NCBI RefSeq assembly: GCF_000176855.2
Contig: NC_015138.1
Coordinates: 5,022,001 to 5,086,000 of the forward strand
DNA from: Paracidovorax avenae ATCC 19860
GTDB taxonomy: Bacteria > Pseudomonadota > Gammaproteobacteria > Burkholderiales > Burkholderiaceae_C
DNA: 64,000 bases
Direction of reading: 5' to 3'
Below are positions 7,639-14,864 of this stretch, piece by piece (within the stretch, counting starts at the first letter, position 1; each line of letters opens with the position of its first letter). The notes under the pieces were generated by a model that did no database searches, was not told where the DNA came from, and saw only the letters and a program-made list of their open reading frames with translations. The position numbers and the translations under genes are program-made.

Positions 7639-8733
7639 GTGCCCATCACCATCGAAGACATCCTGCCGACCGGCGGCTACACCTCGGTCCTGCCGCTGAG
7701 CTACATGGTGCCGACCTTCTATCCCACGCCGCCCGGCAGCGTGGACTCCCGCTCGGGCGCGCCCCGCATCCGGCTGGACGATCCGGACCTGCAGGCGCGC
7801 GCCCAGCGCCTCGTCAACGTGCTGTTCTGGACGGCCACCACCCTCCAGAACGTGGAGGGCATGCAGGACGCCCGCACGCTGAAGGTGTTCATCGCCCCGG
7901 AGTTCTATTTCCGCAAGGCCTCCCGCGAAGAGTCCGCCGGCGACCGCTTCCTGCGGGACACCAGCTTCGGTTCCTATCCCGAAGATGCACGCTATGCGCT
8001 GGCCGAGATGCTCTACGCCGTGATCCAGGGCTCGACGCTGTTCCGCGACTGGGTCGTTGTCGCCGGCACGGTCTGCTCGGTGCTTCCGATGCAGGACGAC
8101 CACCGGATGAACCTGCTCAACACCGCGATCATGCTGCGCGGCAGCCGCGCCCGCCTCGATGCCAGCGTGCCCTACATCCTCATGGAGAAGCACTACATCT
8201 CCCACATCGACGGCCCGCCCCAGGACTGGCACGCCAACCTCGACCCCACCACCACCTACAGCTTCCAGCTCAATCCGGACCAGAACCTGGACAACCTGGT
8301 TTTCTGGGACGAGATGGCGGTGGGCCTGGAGGTGTGCCTGGACCATGCCAAGCAGGTCGTGGCGAACGCCATGAACACCGTGGCGCAGACGCTGGGGCCG
8401 CAGGCCAGGGCCCTGGACCTGCAGCTGGTCACCTCCTGCGGCATGGCCATCGTCCCGCAGGCGGTGGCGGTGGCCGACGGCGCCCTCGTCATGCTCACCG
8501 ACGGCATGTCGCACCTCCAGCACCTGCAGGAGCCGCTCTTCCAGATCGGCCGCTACGACGCCGCGACGAACACGACCCGGCTCATGGACCTCGCCAACTT
8601 CCAGTTCTCGGAACTTCCCGCGCACGAGGATTACCAGGTGGACTACCTGCGGGGCCTCTACACGAAAAAGCAGTTGCGCCAGGGCGTGTGGACGGCGAGG
8701 AGCGCCCTGCCGCTGCGAAGCGTTTCCAGTTGA
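7639..8733 (+). CDS. Nitrilase-superfamily (carbon–nitrogen hydrolase) protein of R-body operon
   Basis: 364 residues from GTG at 7639, chosen because the purine run AAGAGAGAGAGG ends 6 bp before it. The nitrilase-fold triad is readable: Glu88 in KVFIAPEFYFRK, Lys184 in YILMEKHYISHID, Cys233 in VGLEVCLDHAK. Spacing and flanking strands (DWVVVAGTV, LQLVTSCGMAIV) agree with the carbon-nitrogen hydrolase superfamily, which cleaves amides or nitriles or transfers acyl groups through a Cys thioester. Overall sequence is unlike common amidases, with long insertions, so the substrate is unknown. It is the last gene of the R-body run, where it may modify ribbon proteins or act as an effector. It is followed by a strong hairpin. 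Confidence 0.72.
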   Translation: MPITIEDILPTGGYTSVLPLSYMVPTFYPTPPGSVDSRSGAPRIRLDDPDLQARAQRLVNVLFWTATTLQNVEGMQDARTLKVFIAPEFYFRKASREESAGDRFLRDTSFGSYPEDARYALAEMLYAVIQGSTLFRDWVVVAGTVCSVLPMQDDHRMNLLNTAIMLRGSRARLDASVPYILMEKHYISHIDGPPQDWHANLDPTTTYSFQLNPDQNLDNLVFWDEMAVGLEVCLDHAKQVVANAMNTVAQTLGPQARALDLQLVTSCGMAIVPQAVAVADGALVMLTDGMSHLQHLQEPLFQIGRYDAATNTTRLMDLANFQFSELPAHEDYQVDYLRGLYTKKQLRQGVWTARSALPLRSVSS

Positions 8734-8742
8734 CGGGCTGGC

Positions 8743-8760
8743 GCCCCGCCGAGGCGGGGC
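8743..8760. terminator. Hairpin between convergent genes
   Basis: GCCCCGCC (8743-8750), GA, GGCGGGGC (8753-8760): a perfect 8-bp stem with a 2-nt gap, placed between the stops of the nitrilase-like gene and the convergent repressor gene. No T-tract follows, so termination efficiency is uncertain. Confidence 0.5.
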
Positions 8761-8773
8761 GGCAGCGCGCGGC

Positions 8774-9478
8774 TCACAGCGTCTCGCTGTGCACGTGCAC
8801 CACCCGCCCGACGAGCCGGGCAGAGGGTGCCGTGAGCTGCTTGCGCGGGAACCGCAGCGCGTTCTCCGCGGCCAGCCACCATGCACCGCTGTCGCGCACC
8901 ACCCGCCGCACCAGGCAGGCGCCCTCGTAGTCCACCACGAACACCTGCCCGTCGGCCGGCGACGGCTCGCGGGTATCCACCGCCACCACGTCCCCGGGAT
9001 GCAGTGACGGCTGCATGCTGTCGTCGCCCACCGCGACGGCGATCAGGTCGCGCGCGCGCAGGCTGCGGCGCTCCAGCCACTCGTGGGTAAGCGCGATGGT
9101 GCGCATGCCGCCGTCCGCCGTGCAGGCGGGTTCGGCGCCCTGCCGCGCGCCCAGGTCCTGCTGGCGGCGCACCTCCAGCACCAGCACGGCATCCATGCCC
9201 GCGCCGGTCTCCGCATCCGGATAGGCCGGGTCCCGCTCGCCCGCCTGCAGGGGCGCCTCTCCGTCCGCCTGGAACCAGGCGCGCATGCCGCGCAGCGTCT
9301 CGATCGCTCGCACCGTCTTGTCCGACACTGCGCGCGATCCCGACAGCATCTGCCGCACGAAAGCCCCGTCGCGGTACCCCAGCAGGCGCGCGAACGCGGT
9401 GACGTTGCCCGCCGTGAGATGGGCAATCGCCTCATCCAGGCGCTGGCGCCGATACAGTTGCAACGCGGTTTCGTCCAT
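8774..9478 (-). CDS. S24 (LexA/CI-like) repressor with Arg in place of catalytic Lys
   Basis: 234 residues from ATG at 9478. Residues 20-65 are a phage-repressor-type helix-turn-helix (VTAFARLLGYRDGAFVRQML). Residues ~145-234 are an S24/LexA peptidase domain: GDDSMQPSLHPGDVV contains nucleophile Ser154. The general-base lysine expected in the LVKR block is Arg191 (ACLVRRVVRD), so autocleavage may be lost. The domain also exists in phage CI proteins, cleaved on RecA activation. It is divergent from a Cro/YdaS-like gene across an 88-bp gap with repeated TGCTACTTT elements, the classical CI-cro layout. No other phage gene is nearby, so this is either a phage remnant or a captured switch, possibly acting on the adjacent R-body operon. 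Confidence 0.8.
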   Translation of the reverse strand: MDETALQLYRRQRLDEAIAHLTAGNVTAFARLLGYRDGAFVRQMLSGSRAVSDKTVRAIETLRGMRAWFQADGEAPLQAGERDPAYPDAETGAGMDAVLVLEVRRQQDLGARQGAEPACTADGGMRTIALTHEWLERRSLRARDLIAVAVGDDSMQPSLHPGDVVAVDTREPSPADGQVFVVDYEGACLVRRVVRDSGAWWLAAENALRFPRKQLTAPSARLVGRVVHVHSETL

Positions 9479-9485
9479 GGTGCGG

Positions 9486-9552
9486 AAAGTAGCACACGCT
9501 ACGGTTGCTTTTGCTACTTTGCAAAAATAGAATCCAGAGCAATTGCTACTTT
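9486..9552. promoter_or_regulatory. Three operator-like copies of TGCTACTTT between repressor and cro-like genes
   Basis: TGCTACTTT occurs at 9512-9520 and 9544-9552 and in reverse (AAAGTAGCA) at 9486-9494; the last is part of the inverted repeat GTAGC-ACAC-GCTAC (9489-9502). Three related sites between divergent CI-like and Cro-like genes is the arrangement of a lambdoid OR region. The repeats are seen directly; binding is inferred. Confidence 0.6.
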
Positions 9553-9566
9553 CCACGGGGCGGGAC

Positions 9567-9821
9567 ATGACGTTGCACGAATACCTCCAACAGCACGGCG
9601 CCCTGAGCGTCCGCCAGCTCCGGCTGCGCATGGCGCAGTACGGGTCGCCGATCAAGAGCGACGCGCAGATCCGGCAGTGGCAGCACGGCTACGCCCGGCG
9701 GATCCCCTCCCCGCTGAACTGCGTGGCCATCGAGCAGGCCACGGGCGGCCAGGTCACGCGCAAGGACCTGCGCCCGCACGACTGGGCCGCCATCTGGCCG
9801 GAGCTGGGCGCGGCGCGCTGA
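9567..9821 (+). CDS. Cro/YdaS-like DNA-binding protein
   Basis: 84 residues from ATG at 9567; in-frame upstream ATG at 9543 lies inside the operator region and is less likely. TLHEYLQQHGALSVRQLRLR, then SDAQIRQWQHGYARRIPSPL and CVAIEQATGGQVTRKDLRPH are the helix-turn-helix of Cro/YdaS-like proteins, ending in the family's usual RPHDW-IWPEL block. Divergent from the S24 repressor, with which it would compete for the TGCTACTTT sites. In prophages such proteins set the lytic branch; here no phage genes follow. Confidence 0.78.
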   Translation: MTLHEYLQQHGALSVRQLRLRMAQYGSPIKSDAQIRQWQHGYARRIPSPLNCVAIEQATGGQVTRKDLRPHDWAAIWPELGAAR

Positions 9822-9991
9822 CACCCGTGCGGACGAACGCGGGAAACACCTGCACACACCGCTTCGCACGGCGGCGACACCGGGGCGACACGGCGTTGAC
9901 GCTCCGCGGCGAGCATGGGGCCATGGATGACCGGGACCACCGGGGCCGACCGGGCCCGGCACCGGGATTCCGAGCCTTTCAGGAGACTTCC

Positions 9992-10420
9992 ATGACCCAC
10001 CGCCAGGCCCTGTCCCTCTCCGCCGCCTCGCTCGCGCTGGCCGCCGCCATGGGCACGGTGACCACCGCCGCGCAGGCCGCCACCAGCGCCACCGTCATCG
10101 TGCAATCCGGTCCGCAGTACGTCGCGCCCGCGCCCGTGGTGCTGGAGCGCTGGTCCGCGCCGCCCCCGCCCCGCTATGAACGCGTGCCGCCGCCGCGCCG
10201 CGGCATGGTCTGGGAACAGGGCCACTGGGAATGGCGCGGCCGCGGCCACGTCTGGGTTCCGGGCCACTGGCTGCGCGCGCGGCCGGGCTATGTGTACCGC
10301 CAGCCGGGCTGGGTGCAGCAGGGCGGCCGCTGGGAGATGCGCCGTGGCGGGTGGGACCGCGACGGCGACGGCGTGCCCAACCGCTACGACCGCCGGCCCG
10401 ACGATCCCTACCGGCGCTGA
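9992..10420 (+). CDS. YXWGXW-repeat secreted protein
   Basis: 142 residues. Residues 1-30 are a signal peptide (SLSAASLALAAAMGTVTTAA, cleavage near AQA-A). The mature part is rich in Pro, Arg, Trp and Tyr with the repeated WEQGHWEWRG, WVPGHWLRAR and YRQPGWVQQG units that define YXWGXW/BCVSP proteins common in Burkholderiales, and it ends with a DRDGDGVPNRYDRRP acidic-basic tail resembling a calcium-binding thrombospondin-type repeat. Location is periplasmic or outer membrane; function is not known for the family. AGGAG lies 6 bp before the ATG. It stands alone, with 170 bp before and 164 bp after it that show no other gene. Confidence 0.8.
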   Translation: MTHRQALSLSAASLALAAAMGTVTTAAQAATSATVIVQSGPQYVAPAPVVLERWSAPPPPRYERVPPPRRGMVWEQGHWEWRGRGHVWVPGHWLRARPGYVYRQPGWVQQGGRWEMRRGGWDRDGDGVPNRYDRRPDDPYRR

Positions 10421-10584
10421 TCCCCCTGCCGCCCGGCCGGCGCCGGGGGCCATACCCCATAACCATATGGGCGGGCGGGCATGAAGCCTTGCCCACAATG
10501 GCGCATTCCTTGCTTCCCACCGGACCGCCCCACCCGGGCGGCCCTGTCCGGGCAGGGATCCTGTTCTTTCCTGGGACCCTTCGC

Positions 10585-11604
10585 ATGCGCCGTCTTTCCG
10601 ATTCCTTCTCCTGGCTGGGTGCCGCCGCGCTCGCCGCCGCGGCCCTGGCCGCCGCCTCCCCCGCCCTCGCGGCGGATCCGCACGGCGCCGCCGACTGGCC
10701 GCGCCAGCCCGTCACGCTCATCATGGGCTTCCCGGCCGGCTCGGGCGTGGACGTGGTGGCCCGCTCCGTGCAGGAGCCGCTCAGCCAGAAGCTGGGCCAG
10801 CCGGTCATCATCGACTACAAGTCCGGCGCCGCGGGCAACATCGCCAGCGAGTACGTCGCCCGCGCGAAGCCGGACGGCTACACGCTGGCCTTCGGCACCG
10901 CGGCCACGCACGGCAGCAATGCCGCGCTCTACAAGACGCTGCCTTTCGACGTGGAGGCCGACTTCGTGCCCGTGGGCACGCTCATCGACGTGTCCAACGT
11001 GCTCACCGTGAACCCGAACGTGATCGACGCGAAGACGCTGCAGGAATTCGTCGACATCGTGAAGGCCAATCCCGGCAAGTACAACTACGCCTCCACCGGC
11101 AACGGCGCCGGCACCCACATGGCGTTCGCCGAATTCAACGCGCGCCTGGGCCTGAACATGGTGCACGTGCCCTACAAGGGCGGCCCGGAGGCCATCACGT
11201 CGGTGGTGCGCGGCGAGACCTGCTGCATCATGAACCAGGTGCAGACCGTGCTGCCGCACTACAAGGCCGGCAAGGTGCGCCTGCTGGGCGTGACCACCGC
11301 GAAGCCCGTGGCCGCCGTGAAGGAGGTTCCCAGCATCGCATCGAGCGGGCTGCCCGGCACCCAGGGCTTCGACAGCTCCATCTGGTTCGGCATCTTCGCG
11401 CCCAAGGGCACGGACCCGGCCATCGTGCGCAAGCTCAACACCGCGCTGCGCGAGGTGCTGGAACAGCCCGAGGTGCGCCAGCGCTTCGAGTCGCAGGGCA
11501 ACACGGTGCGCATCGAGACGCCGGAGCAGTTCGCCCAGACCGTGCACAAGGACCGGGCCAAGTGGGCGCAGGTGGTGAAGGACGCGAAAATCAGCGTGGA
11601 CTAG
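10585..11604 (+). CDS. Bug-family tripartite tricarboxylate transport receptor
   Basis: 339 residues. Signal peptide to about residue 29 (ALAAASPALA-A), then a mature domain with the Bug/TctC hallmarks: WPRQPVTLIMGFPAGSGVD at the start, IIDYKSGAAGNIASEYVA, PDGYTLAFGTAATHG and HVPYKGGPEAITSVVRGE. These periplasmic proteins bind carboxylates or other small metabolites for TTT transporters or signalling; Comamonadaceae and Bordetella have very many. No TctA/TctB membrane partners are next to it, so it is an orphan receptor with unknown ligand. Upstream 164 bp show nothing clear; downstream it is followed by a repeat-like stretch. Confidence 0.9.
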   Translation: MRRLSDSFSWLGAAALAAAALAAASPALAADPHGAADWPRQPVTLIMGFPAGSGVDVVARSVQEPLSQKLGQPVIIDYKSGAAGNIASEYVARAKPDGYTLAFGTAATHGSNAALYKTLPFDVEADFVPVGTLIDVSNVLTVNPNVIDAKTLQEFVDIVKANPGKYNYASTGNGAGTHMAFAEFNARLGLNMVHVPYKGGPEAITSVVRGETCCIMNQVQTVLPHYKAGKVRLLGVTTAKPVAAVKEVPSIASSGLPGTQGFDSSIWFGIFAPKGTDPAIVRKLNTALREVLEQPEVRQRFESQGNTVRIETPEQFAQTVHKDRAKWAQVVKDAKISVD

Positions 11605-11607
11605 AGG

Positions 11608-11742
11608 ACAACCCCCTGAGCGGCTTCGCCGCTCCCCCCTTCTCTCGTGGCGCTGCGCGCCTCGGGAAGGGGGGCACCCCCAGCGGCCTGGCGGAGCCAG
11701 TTCCGCGGGGGTCGCTGGCTTTGGGCCGCGCCGGTTTCAGGC
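11608..11742. repeat. Probable intergenic repeat element of Comamonadaceae
   Basis: The gap 11605-11818 starts with CCCCTGAGCGGCTTCGCCGC and holds the hairpin AGCGGC-TTC-GCCGCT, then GGGGGCACCCCCAGCGGCCT and CCGCGGGGGTCGCTGGCTTT. I remember such sequences as frequent spacers downstream of genes in Acidovorax and relatives; only one copy lies in this window. It may also act as a terminator. Confidence 0.45.
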
Positions 11743-11818
11743 GCCGTGACGAAGCCGGCCCGGCATTGCCATCGCATCCCATCGCACTACCTGCTCTGCT
11801 ACTGCATCGATCTTTTCC

Positions 11819-13288
11819 ATGGCTATCTCCTCCCCTCTGGGCGCGGCCGGGCTGGCTGCTCTTGAACAGCGGCTGCAGCACGATCTGCTGACCCTCAACT
11901 GGCGCGCGAAGGCCTGGCTGCCGCAGCGCACGCACGCGGGCCGGCCGGTCATCGACGTGCTCATCATCGGCGCCGGCCAGGCGGGGCTGGCGGCCAGCAT
12001 GGCGCTGGCGCAGCAGGGCATCCCTGCGGTGCTGCTGGACCGCGCGCCGGAGGACCACGAAGGGCCCTGGGCCACCACGGCGCGCATGGAAACGCTGCGC
12101 TCGCCCAAGGAGCTGACGGGCCCGGCGCTGGGCGTGCCTTCGCTCACCTTCCGTGCGTGGTTCGAGGCCCAGTGGGGCGACGACGCCTGGGCCGCGCTCG
12201 ACAAGATCCCGCGGCTGCAGTGGATGGACTACCTGCGCTGGTACCGGCGCGTCACCCGGGCCGACGTGCGCAACGGCCATGCGGTCACCGCCGTGCGGCC
12301 GCGCGGCGACGGGCTGGTGGAGGTGGACGTGCAGGCGCAGGGCCAGGCCACGACCTGGTTCGCGCGCCGCGTGGTGCTGGCCACCGGCCGCGACGGCCTG
12401 GGCGGGCCGCAGATCCCGGCTTTCATGCAGGGGGTCGGCCGCGGCCGCTGGGCGCATTCGTCCGATGTGCTGGACTACGCCACGCTGCGCGGCCTGCGCG
12501 TGGGCGTGGTGGGCGCCGGCTCGTCGGCCATGGACAGCGCCGCCACGGCGCTGGAATCCGGTGCCGCCAGCGTGGACCTGCTGGTGCGCCGCCCCGACCT
12601 GCCCCGCATCAACAAGTCCAAGGGCTCGGGCGTGCCCGGCCTCACGCACGGCCACCACGACCTGCCGGACGCCTGGAAGTGGCGCATCCGCCACTACATC
12701 AACACCACGCAGGTGCCGCCGCCGCACGGCAGCACGCTGCGCGTCTCGCGCCACCCCAACGCCTTCTTCCACTTGGGCTGCCCGGTGCAGGGCGTGCGGG
12801 AGAACCCGGCCGACGGCGCGCTGCATGTCGCCACGCCGCACGGCACCTTCGCCTTCGACTTCCTGATCGTCTCGACCGGTTTCGCCATCGACTGGGCGCA
12901 GAAGCCCGAGTTCGCGGCCATCGCTCCCCACGTGCGCACCTGGGGCACGCGCTACACCCCGCCGCCGGGCGACGAAGACCAGGAACTGGCCGACTCGCCC
13001 GACCTGGGCCCCGTGTTCGAGTTCCGGGAGAAGTTGCCCGGTGACTGCCCCGGCCTGGAGCGCGTGCACTGCTTCTGCTATCCAGCCGCGCTGTCGCACG
13101 GCACCGTCTCGGGCGACATCCCTGCCATCAGCGACGGCGCGCGCCGGCTGGCCACCGGCCTTGCCAGCCTGTTCTACCGCGAGGATGTGGATTACCACTT
13201 CGGCGTGCTGCAGGCCTATGCCGAGCCCGAACTGCTGGGCGACGAATGGACGCCCGCGGACACCGCCCGGCGCGTCCTGCCCGGCTGA
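11819..13288 (+). CDS. FAD/NAD(P)-binding flavoprotein monooxygenase-like
   Basis: 489 residues, cytoplasmic. First dinucleotide-binding fold near residue 45 (IDVLIIGAGQAGLAASMALA) for FAD, second near residue 225 (RVGVVGAGSSAMDSAATALE) for NAD(P). FYRxxY-type features and STGFAIDWAQKPEF near residue 360 agree with flavin monooxygenases of the SidA/Baeyer-Villiger/FMO group. The first ~45 residues are a helical extension. The substrate is unknown. The CMD/AhpD fusion gene follows after 46 bp on the same strand, so the two may work together on the same compound. ATG at 11819 is the first in frame, and no clear ribosome-binding site is seen. Confidence 0.78.
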   Translation: MAISSPLGAAGLAALEQRLQHDLLTLNWRAKAWLPQRTHAGRPVIDVLIIGAGQAGLAASMALAQQGIPAVLLDRAPEDHEGPWATTARMETLRSPKELTGPALGVPSLTFRAWFEAQWGDDAWAALDKIPRLQWMDYLRWYRRVTRADVRNGHAVTAVRPRGDGLVEVDVQAQGQATTWFARRVVLATGRDGLGGPQIPAFMQGVGRGRWAHSSDVLDYATLRGLRVGVVGAGSSAMDSAATALESGAASVDLLVRRPDLPRINKSKGSGVPGLTHGHHDLPDAWKWRIRHYINTTQVPPPHGSTLRVSRHPNAFFHLGCPVQGVRENPADGALHVATPHGTFAFDFLIVSTGFAIDWAQKPEFAAIAPHVRTWGTRYTPPPGDEDQELADSPDLGPVFEFREKLPGDCPGLERVHCFCYPAALSHGTVSGDIPAISDGARRLATGLASLFYREDVDYHFGVLQAYAEPELLGDEWTPADTARRVLPG

Positions 13289-13334
13289 CCTGCCGCCCCC
13301 GCCCTCTCTTCCTGCCCACTGCAACGGATTGCCA

Positions 13335-14525
13335 ATGACCGACACCGCCGCTACCACCACCGCATCCCGCGACACCATCGACCACATCGCCGGCCTCGTG
13401 CCCGGCAGCGCGGCCCATGCCGTGCGCCACCAGCGCGACAAGGTCGCCACGGCCACGCAGGGCTGCGAAGACGCCCTCTTCGGCCCCGGCCTGCCCGGCG
13501 GCCTCACGCAGGCCGAGCGCCTGGCCGTGGCGCACGACATCGCCCGCGTGAGCGGCCTGCCCGCGCTGGCGGCGCACTACCGCGCGGCCCTCCAGCCCCT
13601 GCATCCCCCGCCGGCCGTGCAGGCGCTCGTCGATGCGCCCGACGCCGCGATCGCGGACGCCCGCCTGCAGGCCATCGTGCATTTCGCGCGCACGCTCGCC
13701 ACGCACCCCGCCGAAAGCGACCAGGCCGCCCTGCAGGCCCTGCCCGCCGCGGGCCTCCCGGTGCCGGACACGGTGCTGCTCGCCCAGCTGATCGGCTTCG
13801 TCACCTACCAGTTGCGCGTGGTGGCCGGCGTGGCCGCGCTGGCGCAACTGGGCGAGACAGGCGCCGCGCCGGCCGCTACCGCAGCGCAACCGGCGGACGC
13901 CGCCCCCTTCGTCCATCCCGCCAACCTGCCCGCGCCCGGCGAGCCGCTGCGCGTGAACGGCTACACCAGCGAAACGCTGGACTGGAAAGCCTGGCTGCCC
14001 GTGCTCGATCCCGCCACGGCCACCCCCGAGCAGAACGCAGTGCTCGACCTCAGCCATCCCAAGGCCCGCACGTCGGACTTCTACCTGCTGCTGGCGCACC
14101 AGCCCCGCGTGCTGTCCGAGCGCTCGCAGGCCTTCAACGCCATCATGTACGCGCCGGGCGGCCTCGCCCGCGCCGAGCGCGAAGTCGCCAGCACCGTGGT
14201 CTCGCGCGTGAACGGCTGCGTGTACTGCGCCTCCGTGCACGCCCAGCGCTTCGAGCAACTGGCCAAGCGCAACGACGTGATGGCGCAGATCTTCCAGGAA
14301 CCCGACACCGCCGGCACCAATGCGCGCGAACGCGCCATCGTGCAGGCCAGCGCCGCGCTCACGCGCACGCCCGGCACGTTCGGCGCGCAGCACCTGCAGC
14401 CGCTGCGCGACGCCGGCCTGTCCGACCTCGAGATCCTGGACGCTCTGCACGCCGCCGCCCTGTTCGCCTGGGCCAACCGGCTGATGCTGAACCTGGGCGA
14501 AGCCGTCTTCCCGCAGGCCGGCTGA
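13335..14525 (+). CDS. Fused CMD-domain / alkylhydroperoxidase (AhpD-like) protein
   Basis: 396 residues made of two related domains. Residues ~15-175 form a carboxymuconolactone-decarboxylase (CMD) fold lacking a CXXC pair (ERLAVAHDIARVSGLPALAA, IGFVTYQLRVVAGVAAL). Residues ~205-396 form an AhpD-like domain with Cys295-Val-Tyr-Cys298 and His302 (NGCVYCASVHAQRFEQLAK), the redox-active site of AhpD peroxidases. In other genomes I recall these as two neighbouring genes (Avi_7170-type CMD and Avi_7169-type alkylhydroperoxidase); here they are one chain joined by an Ala/Pro linker. Probable role is peroxide or oxidised-substrate reduction with the upstream flavoprotein. It is 46 bp downstream of that gene. 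Confidence 0.8.
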   Translation: MTDTAATTTASRDTIDHIAGLVPGSAAHAVRHQRDKVATATQGCEDALFGPGLPGGLTQAERLAVAHDIARVSGLPALAAHYRAALQPLHPPPAVQALVDAPDAAIADARLQAIVHFARTLATHPAESDQAALQALPAAGLPVPDTVLLAQLIGFVTYQLRVVAGVAALAQLGETGAAPAATAAQPADAAPFVHPANLPAPGEPLRVNGYTSETLDWKAWLPVLDPATATPEQNAVLDLSHPKARTSDFYLLLAHQPRVLSERSQAFNAIMYAPGGLARAEREVASTVVSRVNGCVYCASVHAQRFEQLAKRNDVMAQIFQEPDTAGTNARERAIVQASAALTRTPGTFGAQHLQPLRDAGLSDLEILDALHAAALFAWANRLMLNLGEAVFPQAG

Positions 14526-14580
14526 ACCCGCGGCCGCGCCGGACGCTATGCGCGGCGCGGTTTCGCTGCTACGATCCGCC

Positions 14581-14775
14581 CCGCAGGAGAGCGAACGGCC
14601 CGGCCCGGCTGGCGTTCCACCGAAGGCGCAAACTCCCATACACGCTCAGGTACCGTACTGCACACCATCGAATGCCGTCTGGAGAGCCGCCACAGCCTGT
14701 GGCGCACCGAAGGAGCAAGCCCTGCGCCGTGTTGGCCGCGGGGTGAATCTCTCAGGTACCAAGGACAGGGGGAGC
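14581..14775 (+). promoter_or_regulatory. Tandem glycine riboswitch upstream of dadA
   Basis: Two glycine aptamers in a row. Aptamer 1 (about 14581-14665) has GGAGAGC, CACCGAAGGCGCAA and GCTCAGGTACCG. Aptamer 2 (about 14678-14775) has TGGAGAGCC, GCACCGAAGGAGCAAGCC, ATCTCTCAGGTACCAAGGAC and AGGGGGAG. These are the conserved P1/P3 blocks of the glycine riboswitch. The dadA start is 90 bp further on. Ligand binding is expected to raise expression of an amino-acid-oxidising enzyme. The whole gap 14526-14864 contains no other gene. Motif match is strong; the switching mechanism is not visible. Confidence 0.93.
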
Positions 14776-14864
14776 GGCAGCCGGGCCACGCGCCTGCTGC
14801 ACGCTATCGACCCATAGCTGCCTGCACGCGCACGCCCGGCGCTTCACCCTCGAAAGGTTTGAAG

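Noticed and set aside
8774..9821. Repressor/Cro pair as the edge of an intact prophage
   Set aside because: No integrase, terminase, portal, tail or lysis genes lie within the window on either side; only the switch pair is present.
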